From: Microbaculum sp051390635
Lineage (GTDB): Bacteria; Pseudomonadota; Alphaproteobacteria; Rhizobiales; Tepidamorphaceae
Length of the DNA stretch: 64,000 nt
NCBI RefSeq assembly: GCF_051390635.1
Contig: NZ_JBPODT010000001.1
Location: 248,001-312,000, forward strand
Direction: 5' to 3'
Shown: positions 46,976 through 56,094 of the stretch, in pieces
Numbering within the stretch: position 1 is the stretch's first letter
Layout: the number at the start of each line of letters is the position of its first letter
Position numbers and translations under genes: made by a program
The notes under the pieces: generated by a model
Databases searched by the model: none
What the model was told of the DNA's origin: nothing
What the model saw: only the letters and a program-made list of their open reading frames with translations

Positions 46976-48289
46976 CTACATGCTGTTCGGCAGCACAAGA
47001 ACCAGCCAGGGCACGAACACCATCAGGGCCAGCCGCAGGATGTCGAAGGCCCAGAATGGCGTCACGCCCTTGAATATCGTCCCGGTCGAAACGTCCTCGA
47101 CGACGCCGCGCAGGACGAAGACGTTGAGGCCGACCGGCGGGGTGATCAGGCTGATCTCGGTGACCACCACCACGATGATGCCGAACCAGACCGGATCGAA
47201 ACCGAGGCTGATCACCAGCGGGAAGAAGATCGGCACGGTGAGCAGCAGCATCGACAGGCTTTCGAACACGCAGCCGAGCAGCAGATAGACGACCAGGATC
47301 AACAGGATCACGACCATCGGCGGAAAGCCCGCCTGGTTGACGAGTGCGAGCAGCGCCTCCGGCATGCCGGCGATGTTGACGAAGTTCGAGAAGATCCAGG
47401 CGCCGATCAGCACCGCGAACAGGCTAGCCGTCGTGTAGGAGGTTTCGAACAGAACTTCCTTCACGGCCTCGAAATTCAAGCCGCCACGCGCGAGCGCGAT
47501 GAGAAATGCTCCCATCGCTCCCATGCCGGCCGCTTCGGTGGGCGAGAAGGTCAGGTGTATCGGCCAGAAGTTGAACAGCCCGTAGAGACCGCCGATCACC
47601 AGGAAGAACAGGAGCAGCACCGCCCAGACGCCGCGGACCGCCTCCAGCCGCCCCTTCCAGTCCGTTCGCTCCCCGGCCGGGCCGGCGTCGGGATTGCGCG
47701 CGACCGTGAACTTCACCGCGAAGAGGTAGAAGAGAATGCCGACCGCGCCCGGCACGATGCCGGCGATGAACAGCTTGCCGATGCTGGTCTCGGTCAGCAG
47801 GCCGTAGATGACGAGGATGACGCTTGGCGGGATCAGGATGCCGAGCGTGCCGCCCGCGGCGATCGAGGCCGTCGACAGCGAGTCGGCATATCCGAACCTT
47901 CGCATCTGCGGCATGGCGACCTTTGACATCGTCGCGGCAGTGGCCAGCGACGAGCCGCAGATCGCCGAGAAGCCGCCGCAGGCGACAATCGTCGCCATCG
48001 CCAGGCCGCCGCGTAAATGGCCCAGGAAGGCGTAGGAGACCTGATAGAGCTCGCGGCTCAACCCGCCCTTGTTGACGAGCAGGCCCATCAGGATGAACAG
48101 GGGAACGACGGAGAGACCGTAGTCCTGCGCCGTATCGATTAGCAGCCGACCCGACATCGAGATCGCACCGGCGGTACTGGTCTCGTAGGCATAGCCGACC
48201 ATGCCCACCACGCCCATGGCGAAGGCGATCGGCAGGCGCAGCAGCACCAGCACGAGAACCGCGGCGAAGCCGATGAGGGATTCAACCAT
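46976..48289 (-). CDS. TRAP transporter large permease (DctM)
   Basis: 437 residues, about 12 hydrophobic helices. Typical DctM segments: 'LPIAFAMGVVGMVGYAYET', CGGFSAICGSSLATAATM and SIAAGGTLGILIPPSVILV. It imports an organic anion using the sodium or proton gradient. It is 3 bp after dctQ. Confidence 0.93.
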   Translation of the reverse strand: MVESLIGFAAVLVLVLLRLPIAFAMGVVGMVGYAYETSTAGAISMSGRLLIDTAQDYGLSVVPLFILMGLLVNKGGLSRELYQVSYAFLGHLRGGLAMATIVACGGFSAICGSSLATAATMSKVAMPQMRRFGYADSLSTASIAAGGTLGILIPPSVILVIYGLLTETSIGKLFIAGIVPGAVGILFYLFAVKFTVARNPDAGPAGERTDWKGRLEAVRGVWAVLLLFFLVIGGLYGLFNFWPIHLTFSPTEAAGMGAMGAFLIALARGGLNFEAVKEVLFETSYTTASLFAVLIGAWIFSNFVNIAGMPEALLALVNQAGFPPMVVILLILVVYLLLGCVFESLSMLLLTVPIFFPLVISLGFDPVWFGIIVVVVTEISLITPPVGLNVFVLRGVVEDVSTGTIFKGVTPFWAFDILRLALMVFVPWLVLVLPNSM

Positions 48290-48292
48290 GGC

Positions 48293-48826
48293 CTAGTCCG
48301 CGCTCTTGTAGATCGTTTCGGAGTGCCGCATCGCGAGCGGCGTCACCAGCTCGATCAGACCGCGCAGAATGAGAACGACCACGGTAATGGAGGTCGCGAT
48401 GGCGATGAAATATTCGATGTAAAACTGGGGTATGCCGAGATACTCGGTCAGATCGCCATAGTCGCGGGCGCGCCCGGCCAGCTTGAAGCATTGCTGTGCC
48501 GGCCAGATCAGCAGCGCGCCGCTGACGATGTCGATGACGACATTGCGCAGACGCTCCGCCGATCCGCGAAACAGACCGTCGAGCAGGTCGACGGCGATAT
48601 GGCCGCCCCGTGCCGAAATGACCGGCAGCGCCGCGAAGACGATGATCGCCATGAAAATGCGCGTGAGTTCCGTCGCCGCTGCGATCGGACTGTTGAAGGC
48701 ACTGCGCAGAATGACGTCGCAGAACGTCATGACCATCAGCAGGAACAGCGCCACCGCCGCAAGCCATGAAGGTAACGGGGCGAGACGGCGCCCGGCCGCG
48801 ACGACGGTTTTCGCCAACAGATTCAT
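48293..48826 (-). CDS. TRAP transporter small permease (DctQ)
   Basis: 177 residues with four hydrophobic helices (first: WLAAVALFLLMVMTFCDVILR). Segment 'ARGGHIAVDLLDGLFRG' fits the DctQ family. It stabilises the large permease. It sits between dctP and dctM in the expected P-Q-M order. Confidence 0.9.
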   Translation of the reverse strand: MNLLAKTVVAAGRRLAPLPSWLAAVALFLLMVMTFCDVILRSAFNSPIAAATELTRIFMAIIVFAALPVISARGGHIAVDLLDGLFRGSAERLRNVVIDIVSGALLIWPAQQCFKLAGRARDYGDLTEYLGIPQFYIEYFIAIATSITVVVLILRGLIELVTPLAMRHSETIYKSAD

Positions 48827-48884
48827 CGGTGGGCCCTGAGCATGACGGCCCGGCGACGTGTCCCGCCGGGCCGTATGTTGGCTC

Positions 48885-49916
48885 TTACTTGCCGTAGCTT
48901 TTCATCGTCTCGGCAATGAAGTCGCGCGCCGCCTGTGCATCGACACCGGTCTTGGAGACCTCCTCGATCACACTGGCGGTGACCTCGTCCGCAACCGGCT
49001 GATACGCGGCGCGATCGGCGTCCGACGCCTCGTTGATCGAGTTGTTCCCGGCGTCCATGGTCGCCTGGCGGCCTTCCTGGTCAATCTCGTCCCAGACCTG
49101 GCCGATGGCGCGGCTCAGCGGCTCGCCGAATACCTTCTCCTCAAGGGCCTGCTGGATATCTTCCGGAAGGTTCTTGAACGCGTCTTCGTTCATGATGAAG
49201 GCGAACGAGCCGCGATAGAATCCGCCGGGCATCTCGTAGACGTTCTCGGCGACCTCGGTCAGCTTGAAGCCCTTGCGCGATTCCATCGGCATCACCACGC
49301 CGTCGGCGGCCTTCGAGGCGAGAGTCTCGTAGACCTTCGGCGCCGGCACCTGGATGCCGGTCGCGCCGAGCGCCGCGCCGACATCGCTGCCTACGCCGCC
49401 GGGAACGCGCAGCTTCAGGCCGTTGATCTGGTCGAGCTGGGTGACCTTCTCGTGGGTGTGCAGCTGGGCGGGGCCGTGCGTATGCAGCGCGATCAGCTTG
49501 ACGCCGCGATGCTCGTCGGCCTGCTTCAGGTATTTCTCGTAGGCCTGCCAATAGGCGACCGACGCCGCCTCGGCACTGCCCTCGTATCCGGGCAGCTCGA
49601 TCATCTTCGCCGTGACGAAACGGCCCGGCTGATAGCCGTGGAAAATGATGGAGAGATCGGCGGCGCCGTCCTGAACGAGGTCGAACTGCGCCGGCGGCGG
49701 CGCGATGCCCAGCTTCAGATCCGTGGTCACGCGGCCGTCGGTGGCTTCCTCGACCATCTTGGTGAAGGTCGGCCACATCTTCGCGTTGATGCCGTGCGTC
49801 GGCGGCGCCCAACTCGAAATTGTCAGGGTGTATTCAGCCGCAAAGGCACCGGCGCCCGTGAGCGCAGTGGATACGGCGAAAACGCCGGCGGCTGCCAGCT
49901 TGGAAATGACCTTCAT
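48885..49916 (-). CDS. TRAP transporter substrate-binding protein (DctP)
   Basis: 343 residues. Sec signal (KLAAAGVFAVSTALTGAGAFAA) then DctP fold: TLTISSWAPPTHGINAKMWP, 'NGLKLRVPGGVGSDVGAALG' with the conserved Arg that binds the substrate carboxylate, and GVVMPMESRKGFKLTE. It delivers a carboxylic acid to the DctQM permease. The ligand cannot be read; the paa neighbourhood suggests an arylacetate or similar. Upstream (49917-50191) is shared with the divergent paaG operon and carries a GC-rich palindrome. Confidence 0.92.
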   Translation of the reverse strand: MKVISKLAAAGVFAVSTALTGAGAFAAEYTLTISSWAPPTHGINAKMWPTFTKMVEEATDGRVTTDLKLGIAPPPAQFDLVQDGAADLSIIFHGYQPGRFVTAKMIELPGYEGSAEAASVAYWQAYEKYLKQADEHRGVKLIALHTHGPAQLHTHEKVTQLDQINGLKLRVPGGVGSDVGAALGATGIQVPAPKVYETLASKAADGVVMPMESRKGFKLTEVAENVYEMPGGFYRGSFAFIMNEDAFKNLPEDIQQALEEKVFGEPLSRAIGQVWDEIDQEGRQATMDAGNNSINEASDADRAAYQPVADEVTASVIEEVSKTGVDAQAARDFIAETMKSYGK

Positions 49917-50062
49917 GCGTTTCCTCCCAAGTTAACGCGATGTGCGCCGGCGTTTTTCCGCCGGTACCGCGGCACGAAACGCTTTGGCCGTATCTCGAAC
50001 CCGCCATTCTTGGTGAACGGTACTGAGATCGCGTCGGCGCCGTACCTTGTCTGTTATTATTG

Positions 50063-50076
50063 ACCGGCCGGTCGGT
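50063..50076. promoter_or_regulatory. GC-rich palindromic operator, likely PaaR/TetR type
   Basis: ACCGGCCGGTCGGT, one base from the perfect palindrome ACCGACCGGTCGGT, with the exact inner palindrome GACCGGCCGGTC (50062-50073). It lies 116 bp upstream of paaG, between the divergent dctP and paaG units. It probably binds the TetR encoded at 52819. That TetR regulators of phenylacetate genes use such ACCG...CGGT sites is from memory. Confidence 0.55.
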
Positions 50077-50191
50077 CTATGCAAGTTTATTTTCCCGGCA
50101 ACGAACTTTGGTTTCGTATGCAACAATTGTCAACACGGCGAATTCGGCGGACAAACCGGTCGAATCGAAGACCGTGATCGCAGGAAAGGAA

Positions 50192-50992
50192 ATGCAGGTG
50201 GGCGAGACAATTGGCGTCGAGAAACACGCCGGCTATGCGGTTGTGACCCTCAACCGGCCCGACAAGCTCAACGCGTTCAATGCCGAGATGCACCGCGAAC
50301 TGCGCGCCGCGCTCGACGAACTGGGGGCCGACGACGACTGCCGGGCGATTCTGCTGACCGGGGCCGGACGTGGTTTCTGCGCCGGACAGGATCTTGGCGA
50401 TCGCGACCCCTCCAAGATGGATGGCCCGCCCGATCTCGGCGCGACCCTGGAGAATTTCTACAATCCTCTCGTGCGCCGCATCCGCGCCTTGAAGAAGCCG
50501 GTCGTCTGCGCTGTCAACGGCGTCGCCGCCGGCGCAGGCGCGAATATCGCGCTCGCCTGCGACATCGTGCTGGCCGCGGAAAGCGCAAGGTTCATCCAGG
50601 CCTTCGCCCGCCTCGGCCTCGTGCCCGACGCCGGCGGCACCTGGCAGCTGCCCCGCTTGCTCGGCGAAGCCCGCGCCAAGGCGCTGGCGCTGACCGCCGA
50701 GCCCCTCCCCGCGGCCAAAGCCGCCGAGTGGGGGCTGATCTGGAAGTCGGTGGCTGACGACGCCCTGATGGACGAGGCGACGAGCCTCGTCGAAAGCCTC
50801 GCCAAGGGCCCGACCGTCGGCTACGCCCTGACCAAGCAGGCGATCCATGCCGCCGCGTCGAACGACCTCGACGCGCATCTCGATCTCGAGCGCGACCTGC
50901 AGCGCGAAGCCGGCCGCACGCCGGACTACGCCGAAGGCGTCGCCGCCTTCCTTGAGAAGCGCCCGGCGAAGTTCACGGGGCGCGGCGCATGA
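50192..50992 (+). CDS. paaG: 1,2-epoxyphenylacetyl-CoA isomerase PaaG
   Basis: 266 residues from ATG 50192, with AGGAAAGGA just before it; further upstream in-frame starts run into the operator. Crotonase fold: VVTLNRPDKLNAFNAEM, oxyanion-hole LTGAGRGFCAGQDL, 'CAVNGVAAGAGANIALACDI', and the Asp of LGLVPDAGGTWQLPR, all in the PaaG pattern. It isomerises the ring epoxide to oxepin-CoA between PaaABCDE and PaaZ. First gene of the paaG-paaI-paaK unit; the stop overlaps the paaI start by 4 nt. Confidence 0.9.
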   Translation: MQVGETIGVEKHAGYAVVTLNRPDKLNAFNAEMHRELRAALDELGADDDCRAILLTGAGRGFCAGQDLGDRDPSKMDGPPDLGATLENFYNPLVRRIRALKKPVVCAVNGVAAGAGANIALACDIVLAAESARFIQAFARLGLVPDAGGTWQLPRLLGEARAKALALTAEPLPAAKAAEWGLIWKSVADDALMDEATSLVESLAKGPTVGYALTKQAIHAAASNDLDAHLDLERDLQREAGRTPDYAEGVAAFLEKRPAKFTGRGA

Positions 50993-51435
50993 CCATGACG
51001 CCCGAGGAGCGCGCGCGGCGCGCCGCCGACGCGATGTGGGCCGCCGACGACGCTTCGAAGTGGCTCGGTATGTCGCTCGACGACGTCGGGCCGGGATGGG
51101 CGCGGCTTTCGTTCGCGGTCGAGAAGCACCACACAAACGGCCACGACATCTGCCACGGCGGCTATATCTTCACGCTCGCGGACTCCGCCTTCGCGTTTGC
51201 CTGCAACAGCTACAACCAGCGCGCCGTCGCCCAGCACAACACCATCAGCTTCCTGGCGCCGGGCAGGCTTGGCGACAGGCTGACGGCTGTCGCCCGTGAG
51301 GTGACACTGGCGGGACGGACCGGCGTCTACGACGCCACCGTCGAGACCCAGGACGGCACCTTGATCGCGGTTTTCCGCGGCAATTCGCGGACGGTCAAGG
51401 GCACCCATTTCGACGAGCCCGACGCCGGCGGCTGA
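50989..51435 (+). CDS. paaI: Hydroxyphenylacetyl-CoA thioesterase PaaI
   Basis: 148 residues. Hot-dog thioesterase with NGHDICHGGYIFTLADSAFA, the PaaI motif including the catalytic Asp region, and 'ACNSYNQRAVAQHNTISFL'. It hydrolyses aryl-CoA dead-end products to free CoA. Overlaps paaG by 4 nt (ATGA) and precedes paaK by 65 bp. Confidence 0.92.
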   Translation: MTMTPEERARRAADAMWAADDASKWLGMSLDDVGPGWARLSFAVEKHHTNGHDICHGGYIFTLADSAFAFACNSYNQRAVAQHNTISFLAPGRLGDRLTAVAREVTLAGRTGVYDATVETQDGTLIAVFRGNSRTVKGTHFDEPDAGG

Positions 51436-51500
51436 GACAGCCGCCGGCGCCGCAACAAATCATAACTGTGCCGGCGAGGCAGGCCGGCGGGAGGAAAGAC

Positions 51501-52811
51501 ATGAGGGACCTGACGCCTCGCAAGGAAGACCTGGATCCGATCGAAATTGCCTCGCGCGACGAAATCGCCGCGCTTCAGCTTGACCGCATGCGATGGTCGC
51601 TCAGGCATGCCTACGACAATGTGCCCTTCTACAAGGCCTCCTTCGACAGGGCCGGTGTGCACCCCGACGACCTGAAGACGCTCGCCGACCTCGCCAGGTT
51701 TCCCTTCACCACCAAGTCCGACCTGCGCGACAATTATCCCTTCGGCATGTTCGCCGTGCCGCGCGACCGGGTCGTCCGCATCCACGCCTCCTCTGGAACG
51801 ACCGGCAAGCCGACCGTCGTCGGCTATACCGCCAGGGACATCGACACCTGGGCCGACGTCGTCGCCCGGTCGATGCGCGCCTCCGGCACCCGGCCGGGCG
51901 ACATTGTCCACGTCGCGTATGGATATGGCCTGTTTACCGGGGGACTGGGCGCCCACTACGGCGCCGAGAAGCTCGGCTGCACGGTTGTGCCGGTCTCCGG
52001 CGGCATGACCGAGCGCCAGATCACCCTGATCGAGGATTTCCGCCCGACGACCATCATGGTCACGCCGTCCTACATGCTGGCGATCCTGGACGAGTACCGA
52101 AAGGCCGGCTTCGATCCGGCCGCAACCCCGCTGGAGGTCGGCATCTTCGGCGCCGAGCCCTGGACAAACGCCATGCGGTCCGAGGTCGAGGCGGCGTTCG
52201 ACATGCACGCCGTCGACATCTACGGCCTGTCGGAAGTGATGGGCCCCGGCGTCGCCAACGAATGCGTCGAGGCCAAGGACGGCCTGCACGTCTGGGAAGA
52301 CCACTTCTATCCGGAGGTCATCGATCCCGTGACCGGCGCGCCGGTCGCCGACGGCGAGCAGGGCGAACTGGTGTTCACGACGCTCACCAAGGAAGCCCTA
52401 CCGATCATCCGCTACCGCACCCGTGACCTGACCCGGCTTCTGCCCGGCACGGCGCGAACGATGCGGCGCATGGAGAAGATCACCGGCCGCTCCGACGACA
52501 TGATCATCCTGCGCGGCGTCAACGTGTTCCCGACCCAGATCGAGGAGCAGATCCTCAAGGTTCAGGGCCTGACCCCGCATTTCCAGATCGAGCTCACCAA
52601 GGACGGCCGCATGGATCGGATGACCGTTCATGTCGAAGCTGCCCCGGATGCGGCGTCGAACGAGGCCAAGGCGGCCAGCGCCCGCGAATTCGTCCATCAC
52701 GTCAAGTCGGCGATCGGCGTTTCGGTCGGTGTCGACGTCACCGATCCCGGTGGCGTGGCGCGCAGCCAGGGCAAGGCCGTCCGCGTCGTGGACAACCGGC
52801 CGAAGGAGTGA
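51501..52811 (+). CDS. paaK: Phenylacetate--CoA ligase PaaK
   Basis: 436 residues from ATG 51501 with GGGAGGAAAG before it. ANL family, PaaK type: 'RIHASSGTTGKPTVVGYT' P-loop near residue 95, GCTVVPVSGGMTERQ, IYGLSEVMGPGVANEC near 235, RTRDLTRLLPGT near 300, and RSDDMIILRGVNVFPTQIEE near 330. It activates phenylacetate as its CoA thioester, feeding PaaABCDE. The TetR gene follows after 7 bp. Confidence 0.95.
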   Translation: MRDLTPRKEDLDPIEIASRDEIAALQLDRMRWSLRHAYDNVPFYKASFDRAGVHPDDLKTLADLARFPFTTKSDLRDNYPFGMFAVPRDRVVRIHASSGTTGKPTVVGYTARDIDTWADVVARSMRASGTRPGDIVHVAYGYGLFTGGLGAHYGAEKLGCTVVPVSGGMTERQITLIEDFRPTTIMVTPSYMLAILDEYRKAGFDPAATPLEVGIFGAEPWTNAMRSEVEAAFDMHAVDIYGLSEVMGPGVANECVEAKDGLHVWEDHFYPEVIDPVTGAPVADGEQGELVFTTLTKEALPIIRYRTRDLTRLLPGTARTMRRMEKITGRSDDMIILRGVNVFPTQIEEQILKVQGLTPHFQIELTKDGRMDRMTVHVEAAPDAASNEAKAASAREFVHHVKSAIGVSVGVDVTDPGGVARSQGKAVRVVDNRPKE

Positions 52812-52818
52812 ACGAGCG

Positions 52819-53415
52819 GTGGCCCGCACCCGTGCCAAGGATCATGACGCCAAGCGCGCCGAGATCATGAGAGTTGCCGCGCGCACATTCGCCGAGGCGG
52901 GCTATCACGGCGCCTCTATGAGTGCATTGGCGCGCGAATGCGGCGTCTCCAAAGCTCTGATCTACCACTACTATTCCAGCAAGGAAGCGCTGCTCTTCAA
53001 CATCATCGAGAGTCATCTGAGCGACCTTATCGCCGCCGTCGAGGCGGTCGACGACCCCAGCGCCGATCCGAAGACGCGCCTGCGGCGGCTGGTCTCTGCC
53101 CTGCTCGACGCCTACCGCGACGCGGACGCCGAACACAAGGTCCAGATCAACGCGATGTCCGCCCTGCCCGCCGACGACCAGGCCAAGCTGCGCGAACTGG
53201 AACGGCGGCTGGTGGCGATCTTTTCCGCCCCCATCCACGCGCTCAATCCGCATCTGTTCGACGGCAAGCCGCTCCTGAAGCCCGTCACCATGTCGCTGTT
53301 CGGCATGCTCAACTGGGCGTTCATGTGGTTCCGTGACAAGGGCCCGGTGAGCCGGGAGGACTATGCCCGGCTTGCAACCGACCTTCTGGTGAGCGGGGTG
53401 CGCTCACTCACCTGA
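52819..53415 (+). CDS. TetR-family regulator, PaaR-like
   Basis: 198 residues from GTG 52819, 7 bp after paaK; a longer frame that overlaps paaK is rejected. Helix-turn-helix 'SMSALARECGVSKALIYHYY' near residue 40, then SSKEALLFNIIESHL, and a C-terminal ligand domain. It lies between paaK and paaX and most likely represses the paaG-paaI-paaK unit through the ACCG...CGGT palindrome at 50063. Inducer probably phenylacetyl-CoA (inferred from other PaaR proteins). Confidence 0.88.
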   Translation: MARTRAKDHDAKRAEIMRVAARTFAEAGYHGASMSALARECGVSKALIYHYYSSKEALLFNIIESHLSDLIAAVEAVDDPSADPKTRLRRLVSALLDAYRDADAEHKVQINAMSALPADDQAKLRELERRLVAIFSAPIHALNPHLFDGKPLLKPVTMSLFGMLNWAFMWFRDKGPVSREDYARLATDLLVSGVRSLT

Positions 53416-53455
53416 GCGGCTTGCCAAGCAGGCGGCCCTCGCGGCAAATGGCGCG

Positions 53456-54352
53456 ATGATCCAGGGCAGCGATTCCGCGACACGGTCGCTCGACGCGCTG
53501 ATAGAGCGGTTCCATTCGGGCGAGCGCCTGCGCGTCTGGTCGTTCGTTATCACGGTCTTCGGCGATGCGATCGTGCCGCGCGGCGGCATGGTCGGCATGG
53601 CCGCGCTGCAGGAGCTGACCGACCGGATGCGCATTGCGCCCGGCGCTCTGCGCGCCGCGCTGTCGCGGCTCGCCAAGGACGGCTGGGTCGAGCGCCATCG
53701 CCACGGCCGCAAGAGCTATTATCGCCTGACGCCGGAAAGCGCCGCGACCTTCGCCCGTGCCGCCAGGCGCATCTATGCCGCCGGCCCGCCCGCATGGAAC
53801 GGCCGGTGGACGATTGCGATCGCGCCGGAGGAAACGGCTTCCGAACGCGACGCACGCACGGCGAACCTCACCGAACGCGGGTTCGTGCGGCTGTCGAACG
53901 GGCTGTTCATCCACCCCCGCACCGGGACCGGCGAGACGACACCCGACGATCCCGGAGACCTGTTTGTCCTCGATGCCGACGCCGCGACGGTGCCCGACTG
54001 GGTACTGAGCGCCTGCTCCGACGTCGAGACCGATATCGCCTATTCCGTGCTGGGCGCGACCATCGCCCCCCTCGAGGACACGCTGGCCGAAGGCGGAACC
54101 CTGTCGCCGCTCGACGCGATGGTCGCGCGCGCCCTTTTGATCCACGAATGGCGCCGGGTCCTGCTGCGCGACGCCGATCTGCCCGCAGCACTTCGCCCCG
54201 CCGACTGGAGCGGCGAGGAAACCCGCACGCTGGTCGCCGGCCTCTATGGCCGCATCCTGGCGCCGAGCGAACGTTGGCTGGATGGTTGCGACGGCCGACC
54301 GGACGGCCCCCTCCCGCCGCCCGAGCGGGATCTGCGCGGTCGGTTCACCTAG
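53456..54352 (+). CDS. paaX: Phenylacetate catabolism repressor PaaX
   Basis: 298 residues. N-terminal winged helix 'RVWSFVITVFGDAIVPRGG' and RIAPGALRAALSRLAKDGWVER, then a central domain and the PaaX C-terminal domain. It binds paa promoters and is released by phenylacetyl-CoA. Having both a TetR and PaaX side by side is unusual for one pathway. The 10-bp inverted repeat at 54869-54905 upstream of paaA is a candidate target. Gap of 40 bp after the TetR gene. Confidence 0.92.
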   Translation: MIQGSDSATRSLDALIERFHSGERLRVWSFVITVFGDAIVPRGGMVGMAALQELTDRMRIAPGALRAALSRLAKDGWVERHRHGRKSYYRLTPESAATFARAARRIYAAGPPAWNGRWTIAIAPEETASERDARTANLTERGFVRLSNGLFIHPRTGTGETTPDDPGDLFVLDADAATVPDWVLSACSDVETDIAYSVLGATIAPLEDTLAEGGTLSPLDAMVARALLIHEWRRVLLRDADLPAALRPADWSGEETRTLVAGLYGRILAPSERWLDGCDGRPDGPLPPPERDLRGRFT

Positions 54353-54403
54353 AGCCCGAAGCTTTTATTCAACGAGTCCGCCAGTACCCACGGATCCGCT
54401 GCG

Positions 54404-54844
54404 TCAATCCTCCAGATAGGCGAAGGCACAGGTGGTGCTGGCGCCGATCTTGCCGTTCGGACCGCGAAACTCGACGCGGGTCACCGCCATGCGGCGACCA
54501 TTGGAAAGGACGTCCACGCGGATATCGACATGGTCGCCGACCATCGGCCGCATGAAATGAACCGTCATGTCGACCGTCGTGCAGTCCCGAAAGCGGCCGT
54601 TGAGCCCCGACAGGGCCACCACCGAACAGGTATCGGCCGCGGCGGCCACCGCCTGGCCGCAGACAACGCCGCCGCCCGTTCCGCCGCCGCGGACGATCTG
54701 ATCACCAGCCGGCAGCCGGAACGTCCCGCCCTGCGCATCCAGCGTCGCCACCTCGATGGCCAGCGCCCGAACCCACGGCGCGAAGACGTCCCCCAGCAGC
54801 GCCTGCCCTTCCGCGACGCCGAACCCCTGCCCCGTCTCGGTCAT
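54404..54844 (-). CDS. PaaI-family hot-dog thioesterase
   Basis: 146 residues from ATG 54842-54844, with AGAGGGA 8 nt before it; an in-frame start six codons upstream is less well placed. Hot-dog domain with 'GDQIVRGGGTGGGVVCGQAV' and the Asp in MAVAAAADTCSV-type position, and TVDMTVHFMRPM. It is related to but distinct from the paaI at 50989. It is transcribed away from paaA, and the paaA operator at 54869 lies between the two starts, so the operator could control both. Confidence 0.82.
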   Translation of the reverse strand: MTETGQGFGVAEGQALLGDVFAPWVRALAIEVATLDAQGGTFRLPAGDQIVRGGGTGGGVVCGQAVAAAADTCSVVALSGLNGRFRDCTTVDMTVHFMRPMVGDHVDIRVDVLSNGRRMAVTRVEFRGPNGKIGASTTCAFAYLED

Positions 54845-54868
54845 GAATCTGGTCCCTCTCACTCACTT

Positions 54869-54905
54869 GTTACGAAAACAAAGTTGATTCATGGTTTTTC
54901 GTAAC
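54869..54905. promoter_or_regulatory. Inverted repeat between the thioesterase and paaA, likely PaaX operator
   Basis: Perfect 10-bp arms GTTACGAAAA (54869-54878) and TTTTCGTAAC (54896-54905), 17 bp apart (half-site period 27 bp). It lies 34 bp before the paaA ATG and 25 bp from the divergent thioesterase start. The position and the adjacent paaX gene suggest a PaaX or TetR site; neither protein's site is established in this organism. Confidence 0.6.
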
Positions 54906-54938
54906 ATATTATAATTCTAATTCGCATGGGAGACCATC

Positions 54939-55934
54939 ATGTACGCCCAGGGACTGATCGGCGCGGACGGCGAAACCAAGGAATCCGGAGAATTCCTCGC
55001 CGCCTTCCAGAAACGCATCGACGCCGAGGAAAAGATCGAGCCGAACGATCCGATGCCCGAGGGGTATCGCAAGACGCTCGTGCGCCAGATCGGCCAGCAC
55101 GCTCATTCCGAGATAGTCGGCATGCTGCCCGAGGGCAATTGGATCACCCGCGCCCCGACGCTGCGCCGGAAGGCCGCGCTGCTCGCCAAGGTCCAGGACG
55201 AAGGCGGCCACGGTCTCTATCTCTACGCCGCCGCCGAGACGCTGGGCGTCACCCGCGAGCAGATGACCGAGGAGCTTCTGAACGGCAAGGCCAAGTATTC
55301 CTCGATCTTCAATTACCCGACCCCGACCTGGGCCGATATCGGCACCATCGGCTGGCTGGTCGACGGAGCGGCGATCATGAATCAGATCGCCTTGTGCCGC
55401 TGCTCCTATGGCCCCTATGCCCGGGCGATGATCCGCATCTGCAAGGAAGAGAGCTTCCACCAGCGCCAGGGCTACGAGATCGTCATGACCCTCGCCAAGG
55501 GCGCGCCCGAGCAGAAGGAGCTGGCGCAGGATTCGCTGAACCGCTGGTGGTGGCCGTCGCTGATGATGTTCGGCCCCTCCGACCGCGACAGCGTCCATTC
55601 CGAGCAGTCTATGGCCTGGAAGATCAAGCGCTTCTCTAACGACGAGCTGCGCGACAAGTTCATCAACGCCACCGTGCCGCAGGCCGAGTATCTCGGCCTC
55701 AAGGTTCCCGATCCGGATCTCAAGTGGAACGAGGAAAAGGGCGGCTACGACCACGGCGAGATCGACTGGGACGAATTCTGGCGCGTGGTGAAGGGGCACG
55801 GGAAGATGAACCGCGACCGCATCGCCGCCCGCCGGAAGGCCTGGGATGATGGCGCCTGGGTGCGCGAGGCAGCCCTCGCCCACGCCGAGAAGCGCCGTAA
55901 CCGGCAGGATGCCGCAAGGCACGCGGCCGAGTAG
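54939..55934 (+). CDS. paaA: Phenylacetyl-CoA epoxidase catalytic subunit PaaA
   Basis: 331 residues. Diiron ferritin-like subunit: 'LAKVQDEGGHGLYLYAAAET' (E and ExxH-type ligand) near residue 85 and ICKEESFHQRQGYEI near residue 167 give the carboxylate-bridged diiron ligands. With PaaB, C, D and E it makes the 1,2-epoxide of phenylacetyl-CoA using O2 and NADPH. It is separated from paaB by 245 bp that hold a dispersed palindromic repeat, an unusual gap in an operon. Confidence 0.95.
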   Translation: MYAQGLIGADGETKESGEFLAAFQKRIDAEEKIEPNDPMPEGYRKTLVRQIGQHAHSEIVGMLPEGNWITRAPTLRRKAALLAKVQDEGGHGLYLYAAAETLGVTREQMTEELLNGKAKYSSIFNYPTPTWADIGTIGWLVDGAAIMNQIALCRCSYGPYARAMIRICKEESFHQRQGYEIVMTLAKGAPEQKELAQDSLNRWWWPSLMMFGPSDRDSVHSEQSMAWKIKRFSNDELRDKFINATVPQAEYLGLKVPDPDLKWNEEKGGYDHGEIDWDEFWRVVKGHGKMNRDRIAARRKAWDDGAWVREAALAHAEKRRNRQDAARHAAE

Positions 55935-56003
55935 GCCAAGAGCATTCCGCTCGTTTCCGCAAAAGGGGAAAGCGGGGGCAGCGAGCCGAGACCTTGCCGT
56001 ATT

Positions 56004-56094
56004 CCGCTCACTCCCGCGCAGGCGGGAGCCCTGGGCGACACGGTGAAGCCCGAACAAGCCGCTCTGGATTCCCCGCCTTCGCGGGAATGAGCGG
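56004..56094. repeat. Dispersed palindromic repeat between paaA and paaB
   Basis: Inverted arms at 56004-56026 and 56072-56094 (21 of 23 bases complementary) enclose 45 bp. The right arm is almost identical to 34439-34460. It fills most of the 245-bp gap, which has no gene. Confidence 0.75.
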
